Part shown: one piece after another, positions 16,933 through 24,804 of the stretch
Layout of the letters: the number at the start of each line of letters is the position of its first letter
Position numbering within the stretch: position 1 is the stretch's first letter
Assembly: GCA_964446115.1 (NCBI GenBank)
Contig: CAYUNE010000028.1
Span: 11,809-75,808 of the forward strand
DNA length: 64,000 bases
DNA from: CAYUNE01 sp964446115
GTDB taxonomy: Bacteria; Desulfobacterota; Desulfobulbia; Desulfobulbales; Desulfobulbaceae
Reading direction: 5' to 3'
Program-made: the position numbers and the translations under genes
The notes under the pieces: model-generated
What the model saw: only the letters and a program-made list of their open reading frames with translations
Databases searched by the model: none
Told to the model about the DNA's origin: nothing

Positions 16933-18018
16933 ATGGCCGCTCCAAACAGCATATTGAACGTCCGGGACAAAATCGACACCATCGACAACCAGATCCTTGA
17001 TCTCCTCAAACAGCGGATTCAGCTGGCACGGGATATCGGCAAGCTCAAAGACGATGTCAACCGGGCCAAATGGGATCCGCAGCGCGAACGGGAGATCTAT
17101 GCACGCCTGCTGGAGAAAAACGACAACGTCTTTCCGGAATCGGCCCTTCGTTCCATTTTTCACGAGATCATCACCACCTGCCGGCTCTCGCAACTCAAGA
17201 CCGCGGTGGCCTATCTCGGACCCGAGGCGACCTTCACCCACCTGGCCGGGGTCAAGTACTTCGGACCCACAGCCTCGTATAAGCCGATGAAATCCATTGA
17301 CGAAATCTTCAGGGAGGTGGAAAAGGGGCGCACCGAGTACGGCATCGTCCCGGTGGAAAACTCCATCGAGGGCGCAGTCTACTCCACCCTGGATTCTTTC
17401 ATGAAGTACAATGTGAAGATATGCGGCGAGATTCAGCTGCCCATCAGCCACAACCTGGTGTGCCAGTCCGGCAACATCCGCGATATCCAGACCGTGGCCT
17501 CCCATGCCCAGCCCCTGGCACAATGCCGGGAATGGCTGCAGAAAAACATTCCCGATATTCCCACCCTGCCGGTCTTTTCCACCGGGGCGGCGGCACAGAT
17601 GGCGGCAAACAACCCCAACATCGGCGCCATTGCCAGCGAGCTGGCCATCAAGACCTATGAACTGCAGATCGTTGTCAAGAAAATCGAAGATTACCGGGGT
17701 AATACCACCAGATTTCTTGTCATCGGCAAAAACTCACCCTGCCTCAGCGGCCGGGACAAGACCTCGATCCTCATCGGTCTCATGAACCGCCCCGGTGCCC
17801 TCAACGAGGTCCTCACCGTTCTTTCGGCGAAAAATATCGACCTGTCCAAGATCGAATCGCGGCCCATCAAGGGAAAGCAATGGAAATACCTCTTCTTCAT
17901 CGACATGATCGGTCACATCGAGGACCCGGTCATCCGTGAAGGGTGCAGAATCCTCGAACAGATCTGTTCCTATTTCGACTGGCTGGGTTCCTATCCCCAG
18001 GCCGACACCCCGGAGTAA
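16933..18018 (+). CDS. pheA: Bifunctional chorismate mutase/prephenate dehydratase (P-protein)
   Basis: A 361-residue P-protein making phenylpyruvate from chorismate. Residues 5-85 are an AroQ chorismate mutase (RDKIDTIDNQILDLLKQR). Residues 92-270 are a canonical prephenate dehydratase with AYLGPEATFTH, PVENSIEGAV, SHAQPLAQC and the catalytic NTTRF. Residues 280-355 are a phenylalanine-sensing ACT domain with LIGLMNRPGAL and SKIESRP (ESRP is the effector motif). Unlike the fusion at 1879-3555, all dehydratase motifs are intact. The ribosome-binding site is weak. A GC-rich hairpin (GCCCGCC / GGCGGGC) lies 40-65 nt ahead of the ATG. It is convergent with moaA. Confidence 0.96.
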   Translation: MAAPNSILNVRDKIDTIDNQILDLLKQRIQLARDIGKLKDDVNRAKWDPQREREIYARLLEKNDNVFPESALRSIFHEIITTCRLSQLKTAVAYLGPEATFTHLAGVKYFGPTASYKPMKSIDEIFREVEKGRTEYGIVPVENSIEGAVYSTLDSFMKYNVKICGEIQLPISHNLVCQSGNIRDIQTVASHAQPLAQCREWLQKNIPDIPTLPVFSTGAAAQMAANNPNIGAIASELAIKTYELQIVVKKIEDYRGNTTRFLVIGKNSPCLSGRDKTSILIGLMNRPGALNEVLTVLSAKNIDLSKIESRPIKGKQWKYLFFIDMIGHIEDPVIREGCRILEQICSYFDWLGSYPQADTPE

Positions 18019-18026
18019 AAAAACGA

Positions 18027-18075
18027 AAAACAGCTCTCCATCCGGCACGCAAGGCCGGGGCCATGGTGCTGTTTT
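18027..18075. terminator. Bidirectional terminator between pheA and moaA
   Basis: An outer 8-bp stem AAAACAGC / GCTGTTTT with an inner CCGG/CCGG stem lies just after the pheA stop and before the moaA stop. The A-run on one side and T-run on the other would give a terminator in both directions for these convergent genes. Confidence 0.6.
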
Positions 18076-18081
18076 CCGCCC

Positions 18082-19131
18082 TCAGCCACCGATACGCGAC
18101 ATGCGGCCGTGGCAGTCGCCACCCCGCTTCCCGGGTCCGGCAGCCATCCGATGCCCCTTTGGTTTCCTGTGAATTGCCGCCAGCAGGGTCTTGCGGATAT
18201 CCCCGTCACTGCCTCCCGAGCGGAGAACACCTTTCAGATCGGTTTCCTCGTCGGAAAGCAGACAGGAACGCAACCTGCCTTCCGAGGTGAGACGCAACCG
18301 GTTGCAGCGGTCACAAAAATGGTGACTGATGGGACTGATAAAACCGAGCTTGCCTTCCGCCTTGCCGTCGCTGAAGTGAAAGATCCGCGCCGGCCCGTCC
18401 GCCCTGGCCTTGGCCACCGGGGTCAACGATCCGATCTCGCCGATTTTCAGTTTCATCTCGTCGGCGGACATATAGGTGTCCCGCTGCCGGCTGCTGGATG
18501 TGCCGATGGGCATGAACTCGATAAACCTGATCTGCAGGGGCAGCTCAAGGGAGAGCCGGGCGAAATCCACCAGTTCATCATCGTTGATTCCCCGCATCAC
18601 CACCATGTTGACCTTTACCGGTGAAAACCCGAGCTCCACCACCCGTTCAATGGACTCCCAGACCTCCCGGAAACGATCGCATCCGGTTATCTTCCTGAAG
18701 CGCTCGGGCCTGAGGGTGTCGAGGCTGATATTGACCTTGGTGACACCGGCGCGTTTCAGGTCCTCGGCATAGCCGGCGAGGAGTACCGCATTGGTGGTCA
18801 GCCGGATATCGTTCAAACCGTCGATGGCCGCCAGCCGGGTGATAAACTCCATCACTCCCTTGCGGACAAGGGGTTCGCCGCCGGTGAGCCGTACCTTGCT
18901 GATACCCATATCCACCGCCACCGCAACGATGCGCAACAGCTCCTCGTAGGAGAGCAGCTCCCCCGGCGCCAGCTTGGCGAGCAGGCCGTTGCGTTCCTCC
19001 TCGGTGACGCAGTAAAGACAACGAAGGTTGCAGCGATCGGTCAGGGACAGACGCAGATAGGAAATGGTACGCGAAAAGAGATCGGTCAGTTCGCCTTTGC
19101 CGGTATTGGACTCTGGAATCGTATCACTCAT
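18082..19131 (-). CDS. moaA: GTP 3',8-cyclase MoaA
   Basis: A 349-residue radical SAM enzyme that starts molybdenum cofactor synthesis from GTP. The N-terminal cluster uses C34, C38 and C41 (CNLRCLYC). The second cluster is in the C-terminal block with HHFCDRCNRLRL and a later SCLL. The protein ends in Gly-Gly, the conserved tail that reaches into the active site, so the C-terminus is intact. No other moa or moe gene is adjacent. It diverges from tsaD across 111 bp. Confidence 0.96.
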   Translation of the reverse strand: MSDTIPESNTGKGELTDLFSRTISYLRLSLTDRCNLRCLYCVTEEERNGLLAKLAPGELLSYEELLRIVAVAVDMGISKVRLTGGEPLVRKGVMEFITRLAAIDGLNDIRLTTNAVLLAGYAEDLKRAGVTKVNISLDTLRPERFRKITGCDRFREVWESIERVVELGFSPVKVNMVVMRGINDDELVDFARLSLELPLQIRFIEFMPIGTSSSRQRDTYMSADEMKLKIGEIGSLTPVAKARADGPARIFHFSDGKAEGKLGFISPISHHFCDRCNRLRLTSEGRLRSCLLSDEETDLKGVLRSGGSDGDIRKTLLAAIHRKPKGHRMAAGPGKRGGDCHGRMSRIGG

Positions 19132-19191
19132 GGGGGGTCCGCCATTTCAGTATTGGCACTTGGCCGGATTTGCTCTATGATATATATCACC

Positions 19192-19219
19192 TTGTGACGT
19201 TTCCCTCATATACTGTAAT
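19192..19219 (+). promoter_or_regulatory. Probable promoter of tsaD
   Basis: -35 TTGTGA (19192-19197), 16-bp spacer, -10 TGTAAT (19214-19219), about 25 bp before the ATG. A perfect 12-bp AT palindrome, TGATATATATCA (19178-19189), lies just upstream in the moaA-tsaD gap and may be an operator. Confidence 0.5.
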
Positions 19220-19242
19220 CAACCAGAGATAAAAATAAAAAA

Positions 19243-20241
19243 ATGCTCATTCTCGGCCTGGAGAGTTCCTGTGACGATACTGCGGCGGCGGTGCTGGAGG
19301 ACACCGTGATCCGCTCAAGTATCGTCAGCAGCCAGTTCGATGTCCATGCCCGCTACGGCGGCATTGTCCCGGAACTGGCGGCCCGCAGCCATATCGAGGC
19401 GATCCGCCCGGTGGTGGACGAGGCCCTGTCCCGGGCCGGTGTCGGCCTGAGCCGGATCGATGCCGTGGCCGTTACCCGGGGGCCGGGCCTTGTGGGCTCC
19501 CTGCTCATCGCCTTTACCTTCGGCAAGGCCATCGCTCTGGTGCGCGGTCTTCCCTGTGTGGGCGTCGATCACATGGCCGGGCACCTGCTTTCCGTTTTTC
19601 TCGGCGACAAAAAACCGGATTTTCCCTACATCGCCCTGGTGGTTTCGGGAGGCAACACCAGCCTCTTCCGGGTGGACAGCCACACCCGGTTCACATGCCT
19701 GGGCCGTACCAGGGATGATGCCGCCGGCGAGGCCTTCGACAAGGTGGCCAAACTTCTTGAACTCGGCTATCCCGGCGGACCGGCCATCTCCAAATGCGCG
19801 GAAAACGGGAATGCAGACGCTGTTGACTTTCCCAGGGCCTGGTTGGACCACCGGAGCCTGGACTTCAGTTTCAGTGGTCTGAAGACCGCGGTTGTCAACC
19901 ATGTGCGGCAACGCCGGGGACGAGTCTCCCTTGAACGGGCCGACATCTGCGCCTCTTTCCAGGAGGCGGTGGTGGATGTGCTGGTTGAAAAAACCCTGCG
20001 CGCCTGTGCCGCTCAAAAGATCAACAGGGTGGTCATGGGCGGCGGGGTGGCCGCCAACAACCGGTTGCGGCAACATATGACCCGGCGCTGCGGGGAGGAA
20101 GAGATCGAGCTGTTCATTCCATTGCCCGAACACTGTACCGATAACGGTGCCATGATCGGACTGGCAGGGTATTACCTCCTCAGGGACGGCAAGACCATCG
20201 ACGCGGACAGCGATGTCTTTTCCCGATCTCCCCTGGCCTGA
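19243..20241 (+). CDS. tsaD: tRNA threonylcarbamoyladenosine synthase subunit TsaD
   Basis: A 332-residue ASKHA-fold enzyme that transfers the threonylcarbamoyl group to A37 of ANN-decoding tRNAs with TsaB/TsaE. Family marks: LGLESSCDDTAAAV at the start, GGIVPELAARSH near 37-48, the metal-binding VDHMAGHLL near 108, VVSGGNTSL near 131 and VMGGGVAANNRLR near 264. The 5' untranslated region is short and A-rich with no strong Shine-Dalgarno. TsaB and TsaE are not nearby. Confidence 0.97.
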   Translation: MLILGLESSCDDTAAAVLEDTVIRSSIVSSQFDVHARYGGIVPELAARSHIEAIRPVVDEALSRAGVGLSRIDAVAVTRGPGLVGSLLIAFTFGKAIALVRGLPCVGVDHMAGHLLSVFLGDKKPDFPYIALVVSGGNTSLFRVDSHTRFTCLGRTRDDAAGEAFDKVAKLLELGYPGGPAISKCAENGNADAVDFPRAWLDHRSLDFSFSGLKTAVVNHVRQRRGRVSLERADICASFQEAVVDVLVEKTLRACAAQKINRVVMGGGVAANNRLRQHMTRRCGEEEIELFIPLPEHCTDNGAMIGLAGYYLLRDGKTIDADSDVFSRSPLA

Positions 20242-20316
20242 TGAATCACATGGCGGATGACGCCGCCACCGGAAGAACCCTACCCACACCCCAGAGCGGT
20301 ATTGCACAAATAACGG

Positions 20317-20835
20317 ATGTCTCGTAAACGCATCATATTCTCGCCGTTTCGCATAATTCGCTACTTTTACCTGCGTTTCCAACGGCTGCGGGGAAATCCC
20401 CGCTCCCTGGCTTTGGGAACCGCCATCGGCGTATTCATCGGCCTGACGCCCACCTTACCCTTTCACACGGTGAGTATCATACCATTGACCATCCTCTGCA
20501 ATGCCAGTACGCTGGCGGCATTGATCAGCGGCTTTTTGGTGAGCAATCCCCTCACCATCTTCTTTCACTATTACTTTGCCTGGGTCATCGGTAATTTTCT
20601 CTTTCCCGGTCGCCTCACCTGGACTACTATCCAGTCGGTGCTGGGCGTGCTCACCGAGGGAGGATTTGCCGAGGGCATCCGGACCATCACCGGGCTTGGA
20701 TTCAACGCCATTCTCGTCATGCTCAGCGGCGGCATCCTTCTGGCCCTGCCCCTGGCCATACTCAGTTACTGTCTTTCCTACCGTTTTTTCCTGAAGATTA
20801 AACAGAAAAGACGCGAGAAACACCTCCTCAAATAA
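20317..20835 (+). CDS. DUF2062 membrane protein
   Basis: A 172-residue inner-membrane protein of the DUF2062 family. The marks are GNPRSLALGTAIGVFIGLTP (residues 27-46), the helix SIIPLTILCNASTLAALISGF with N.L....G, a second pair of helices around 125-160, and a basic C-terminus. Function is not established for the family. It is 6 bp from rsmA and probably co-transcribed. Confidence 0.85.
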   Translation: MSRKRIIFSPFRIIRYFYLRFQRLRGNPRSLALGTAIGVFIGLTPTLPFHTVSIIPLTILCNASTLAALISGFLVSNPLTIFFHYYFAWVIGNFLFPGRLTWTTIQSVLGVLTEGGFAEGIRTITGLGFNAILVMLSGGILLALPLAILSYCLSYRFFLKIKQKRREKHLLK

Positions 20836-20840
20836 ACCGC

Positions 20841-21692
20841 ATGGTCTACCAGTCAACCCGATCAATCCTGCGCCGGGGAAAACTTGCGCCCCACAAGAAA
20901 CTCGGCCAGAATTTTCTGGTGCACCGCCATACCGCCGAAAAAATCATAGATCTGGCAAATCCGGCACCGGAGGATACAATAGTGGAAGTGGGCGTCGGCT
21001 TCGGAGCCCTGACCATGATCCTCGCCCAACGGGTGCGGCGGGTCATCGGCTTTGAAATCGATGCGGGCATCGTCGCCTGGCATGAGAGGAAAAAAGACCT
21101 TGCCGGCAACGTCTGTCTGCGTCACGACGATATTCTCCGGGCCGATCTGGGAGAACTTGCCGCCGAGGCGGGCCGGCTGAAGATCATCGCCAACCTGCCC
21201 TATTCGATTTCTTCTCCCTTTCTCTTCCGCCTCCTGGACAACAGTTCCCGGGTGGACTGGGCAGTGGTCATGCTGCAGCGGGAGGTGGCGGCGAGGTTGA
21301 TGGCGGAACCCGGAACCAGGGAGTATGGCGCCCCCACGGTCCTGCTCCGCTGCTGCGCCACGGTAAGGCCGCTGCTGACCATAAAACCGCAAGAGTTCCA
21401 TCCCCGTCCCAAGGTGGACTCCATGGTGATACGCCTTTCCTTTTCCCCGCCCGCTCAACGCGGCATTGATCTGCCCGACGCCGACCTGCGCCTCTTCCGC
21501 CGCGTTGTCAACGGTGCCTTCGGCCAACGTCGCAAGACACTGCTCAACGCCCTGCACGGGGCGCGCATCGGCGGCGGCAAGGAGGAGCTGGCGGCGGCGA
21601 TCGACCGTGCGGGCATTTCACCGGCAACCCGGGCCGAGAAGCTGTCCCTTGAGGATTTCGTTCTCCTGACCCGGTCAATTCGCAACATGTAA
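20841..21692 (+). CDS. rsmA: 16S rRNA (A1518/A1519) dimethyltransferase
   Basis: A 283-residue KsgA/RsmA enzyme that dimethylates two adjacent adenosines near the 3' end of 16S rRNA. Motifs: HKKLGQNFLVH (residues 18-28), SAM-binding VEVGVGFGALT, acidic GFEIDAG, and catalytic NLPYSISSPFLFRLL. The C-terminal helical domain is complete. It lies between the DUF2062 gene and an alcohol dehydrogenase, all on the plus strand with 5-10 bp gaps. Confidence 0.96.
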   Translation: MVYQSTRSILRRGKLAPHKKLGQNFLVHRHTAEKIIDLANPAPEDTIVEVGVGFGALTMILAQRVRRVIGFEIDAGIVAWHERKKDLAGNVCLRHDDILRADLGELAAEAGRLKIIANLPYSISSPFLFRLLDNSSRVDWAVVMLQREVAARLMAEPGTREYGAPTVLLRCCATVRPLLTIKPQEFHPRPKVDSMVIRLSFSPPAQRGIDLPDADLRLFRRVVNGAFGQRRKTLLNALHGARIGGGKEELAAAIDRAGISPATRAEKLSLEDFVLLTRSIRNM

Positions 21693-21702
21693 CCAGACAG
21701 CC

Positions 21703-22872
21703 ATGCAGAACTTTGTCTTCCATAATCCCGTCAAGATCATCTTCGGCCGTGACACCATCGCCGCCATCGGCCCGGAAAGCGCCGAGCTGGGATCAACCGC
21801 CCTGTTGGTATACGGCATGGGCAGCGTCAAAAAAAACGGTGTCTACGACCAGGTGACCGCATCGCTTCGAAAGGCCGGTATCACCATCGTGGAACATCCC
21901 GGCGTCCAGCCCAATCCCAGGCTTTCCCATGTGCGCACCGGCATTGACATGGCCCGGAAAGAAGGGGTGGAGCTGATCATTGCCGTGGGCGGCGGCAGCG
22001 TCATCGACACGGGCAAGGCCATCTCCGCCGGAGCGGTTGCAGCCCACGATGTCTGGAAATTTTTCACCGGAAAAAAAAGCATCCGGAAGACCCTGCCGCT
22101 GATCACGGTGCCCACCCTGGCCGCGGCCGGTTCGGAAATGAACTCCGGTATGGTCATCACCAACGAGGAGACCGCCGAAAAATTCGGTACCGGCAACCGC
22201 CTGCTCTATCCCCGCACCTCCATTCTCGACCCTCAGACCACCTGCAGCGTCCCAAAAAACCATACCGCCTACGGCGCAGTTGATGCCATCGCCCATGTGC
22301 TGGAATTCTACATGACCACCCGCGATCCCCACACTCCGGTGCAGGACCGGCTCATGGAGGGACTGATCATCAATGCCATGGATGGGTGTGAACGCTGTCT
22401 GGCCGCACCGCAGGATTATGATGCCCGGGCTGATCTGATGTGGACGGCAACCCTGGCCCTGAATGGACTCACCGCTGCCGGCCTGGGCCGTGTCGGCTTT
22501 CCCATGCACATGATCGAACACTCCCTGAGCGCGCTTTACGACGTACCGCACGGCGCCGGCCTGGCCGTGATTATTCCCGCCTGGCTCCGCTGGCGACGGC
22601 AAGTCGATCCGCAGCGTATCTCAGCGCTGGGACGAAGAATCTTTGATACCGGGAGGGGCGACCCGGGCGACCAGGCCGACCTGGTGATCCGGAAACTCAC
22701 CAACTGGTTCGGCAAAATCGACTGCCCCACCACCCTCGCCGAACTCGACATCCCCTCCAGCGCCATTCCGGCCATCGCCGCCAATGCCCTGCGGCTTGCC
22801 GGGATCTGGCGGTTGCGGGAATATGACAACAAAACCATCGAAACAATTCTTTATCTCTCACAAGGACAATAA
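21703..22872 (+). CDS. Iron-containing alcohol dehydrogenase
   Basis: A 389-residue group III alcohol dehydrogenase most like the NADPH-dependent butanol dehydrogenase/YqhD subgroup. It begins NFVFHNPVKIIFG, has the coenzyme site AVGGGSVIDTGKAI (residues 94-107), the PLITVPTLAAAGSEMN block, and metal-ligand positions in YGAVDAIAHVLE (near 195-206) and in MIEHSLSALYDVPHGAGLA. It may reduce aldehydes to alcohols. Its place between rsmA and glgB gives no pathway clue. Confidence 0.88.
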   Translation: MQNFVFHNPVKIIFGRDTIAAIGPESAELGSTALLVYGMGSVKKNGVYDQVTASLRKAGITIVEHPGVQPNPRLSHVRTGIDMARKEGVELIIAVGGGSVIDTGKAISAGAVAAHDVWKFFTGKKSIRKTLPLITVPTLAAAGSEMNSGMVITNEETAEKFGTGNRLLYPRTSILDPQTTCSVPKNHTAYGAVDAIAHVLEFYMTTRDPHTPVQDRLMEGLIINAMDGCERCLAAPQDYDARADLMWTATLALNGLTAAGLGRVGFPMHMIEHSLSALYDVPHGAGLAVIIPAWLRWRRQVDPQRISALGRRIFDTGRGDPGDQADLVIRKLTNWFGKIDCPTTLAELDIPSSAIPAIAANALRLAGIWRLREYDNKTIETILYLSQGQ

Positions 22873-22875
22873 CCC

Positions 22876-24804
22876 ATGGAAAACACCTCTCCCCATGCCG
22901 GCAGACCCCTGCCCTCCTCCTGGCTCACCGATTTCGACAAACACCTCTTCAACGAGGGCACCAACGAAAGGATCTACGAGAAACTGGGCGCCCATCTCAT
23001 GGAGGCCGACGGTGAACACGGGGTGGGATTCGCGGTCTGGGCGCCCAATGCCAGACAGGTTTTTCTCATCGGTGATTTCAACGGCTGGCAGCATGGCGGC
23101 CATCCCATGCACTCCAGCGATTCCGGAATCTGGACCCTGTTTGTCCCCGGCCTCACCGAACACAGTGTTTACAAGTATCGCATCGAAACCCGCCGGGGCC
23201 ATTTACTGGACAAATGCGATCCCTGCGGATTTGCCATGGAAGAGAGACCGCGCACCGGCTCGGTGGTGGTGGATCTCAACCGCTATCAGTGGCATGACGA
23301 GGAGTGGATGGAGCAACGTCAACAGCGCCAGGCGCTGAACCGGCCGATTTCCATCTACGAGGTGCACCTGGCCTCCTGGCGCCGGGAACCGGATGAAAAA
23401 TGGGGCCTCAGGTATCTCACCTACCGGGAACTGGCCGACACCCTGCTGCCCTACGTAGTGGACCTGGGCTACACCCACATGGAGCTGCTGCCCATTGCCG
23501 AGTATCCCTTCGACGGCTCCTGGGGCTATCAGGTGCTGGGATTTTTCGCTCCCACCAGTCGCTTCGGCACCCCGGAAGACTTCATGTACTTCATCGACTG
23601 CTGCCACCGCAACAACATCGGCGTGATCCTCGACTGGGTCCCGGCCCACTTTCCCAAGGACGAGGCCGGCCTCAACTACTTTGACGGCACCCACCTCTAT
23701 GCCCATGCCGATCCCCGCCAGGGCGAGCATCAGGACTGGGGGACCATGATCTTCAACTACGACCGCAACGAGGTCCGCTCCTTCCTGATCTCAAACGCCC
23801 TTTTCTGGCTGGACAAGTATCATATCGACGGCTTACGGGTCGATGCCGTCGCCTCCATGCTCTACCTTGACTACTCGCGCCGGGATGGGGAGTGGATTCC
23901 CAACCGTTACGGCGGTCGGGAAAACCTGGGAGCCATCGACTTCCTGCGCAAGACCAACGAGGTGGTCCACGGTGTTTTTCCTGGAATTCTCACCATTGCC
24001 GAGGAGTCAACCTCATGGCCCATGGTCTCCCGTCCCACCTACCTGGGCGGCCTGGGATTTTCCCTGAAGTGGAACATGGGGTGGATGCACGACACCCTGC
24101 GCTACATGAGCAAGGATCCCATCTACCGCCGTTTCCATCATAACGACATGACATTCGGCATGCTCTATGCCTTTCATGAAAACTTTATCCTGCCCCTGTC
24201 CCACGATGAGGTGGTGCACGGCAAGGGATCGCTGCTTGAGAAAATGGCTGGTGACGAATGGCAGAAATTCGCCACCCTGCGGGCTTATCTGACCTTCATG
24301 TGGGCCTATTCAGGGAAGAAACTCCTCTTCATGGGCTGCGAGTTCGCCCAGTGGCAGGAGTGGAACCATGAAAAGGGGTTGGAATGGCAGGCGCTTTCCG
24401 CCGCCAATCATCAGGGTATGCTCCGGCTGGTTCGCGACCTCAACCACCTCTACCGAAGGCAGCCCGCCCTGTATGAAAACGACTTCACGCCCGAGGGATT
24501 TTCCTGGATCAACGCCAACGACAACGACAACTCGGTTTTCTCCTTTCTCCGCTACGCCGAAAACGGCGACTTCATTGTCATCATCAGCAACTTCACTCCG
24601 GTGGTGCGCCACGGTTTTCAGATCGGCGTACCGGTGCCGGGAGAGTACCGGGAGATCTTCAACAGTGATCTCGAAAAGTACTGGGGAAGCGAGGTGACGA
24701 ACCCGGAGCCGCTTGCCGCAGCCGATATTCCCTGGCACGGCAGACCCTGGTCCGTCAATCTCACCCTGCCTCCCCTGGCAACCCTGATGCTGAAGTTGCG
24801 GTAG
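22876..24804 (+). CDS. glgB: 1,4-alpha-glucan branching enzyme
   Basis: A 642-residue GH13 glycogen branching enzyme that makes alpha-1,6 branches. An early-set CBM48 domain (about 45-130) is followed by the catalytic barrel with the nucleophile region GLRVDAVASMLYLDY, acid/base TIAEESTSWP and SHDEVVHGK, and an all-beta C-terminal domain. It lacks the extra N1 domain of longer GlgB proteins. No other glg genes are nearby. The last 44 bp overlap the convergent radical SAM gene. Confidence 0.95.
   Translation: MENTSPHAGRPLPSSWLTDFDKHLFNEGTNERIYEKLGAHLMEADGEHGVGFAVWAPNARQVFLIGDFNGWQHGGHPMHSSDSGIWTLFVPGLTEHSVYKYRIETRRGHLLDKCDPCGFAMEERPRTGSVVVDLNRYQWHDEEWMEQRQQRQALNRPISIYEVHLASWRREPDEKWGLRYLTYRELADTLLPYVVDLGYTHMELLPIAEYPFDGSWGYQVLGFFAPTSRFGTPEDFMYFIDCCHRNNIGVILDWVPAHFPKDEAGLNYFDGTHLYAHADPRQGEHQDWGTMIFNYDRNEVRSFLISNALFWLDKYHIDGLRVDAVASMLYLDYSRRDGEWIPNRYGGRENLGAIDFLRKTNEVVHGVFPGILTIAEESTSWPMVSRPTYLGGLGFSLKWNMGWMHDTLRYMSKDPIYRRFHHNDMTFGMLYAFHENFILPLSHDEVVHGKGSLLEKMAGDEWQKFATLRAYLTFMWAYSGKKLLFMGCEFAQWQEWNHEKGLEWQALSAANHQGMLRLVRDLNHLYRRQPALYENDFTPEGFSWINANDNDNSVFSFLRYAENGDFIVIISNFTPVVRHGFQIGVPVPGEYREIFNSDLEKYWGSEVTNPEPLAAADIPWHGRPWSVNLTLPPLATLMLKLR

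Noticed and set aside
19315..20382. A 355-codon minus-strand ORF
   Set aside because: Shadow of tsaD; composition rich in His, Gly and Gln with no motif.
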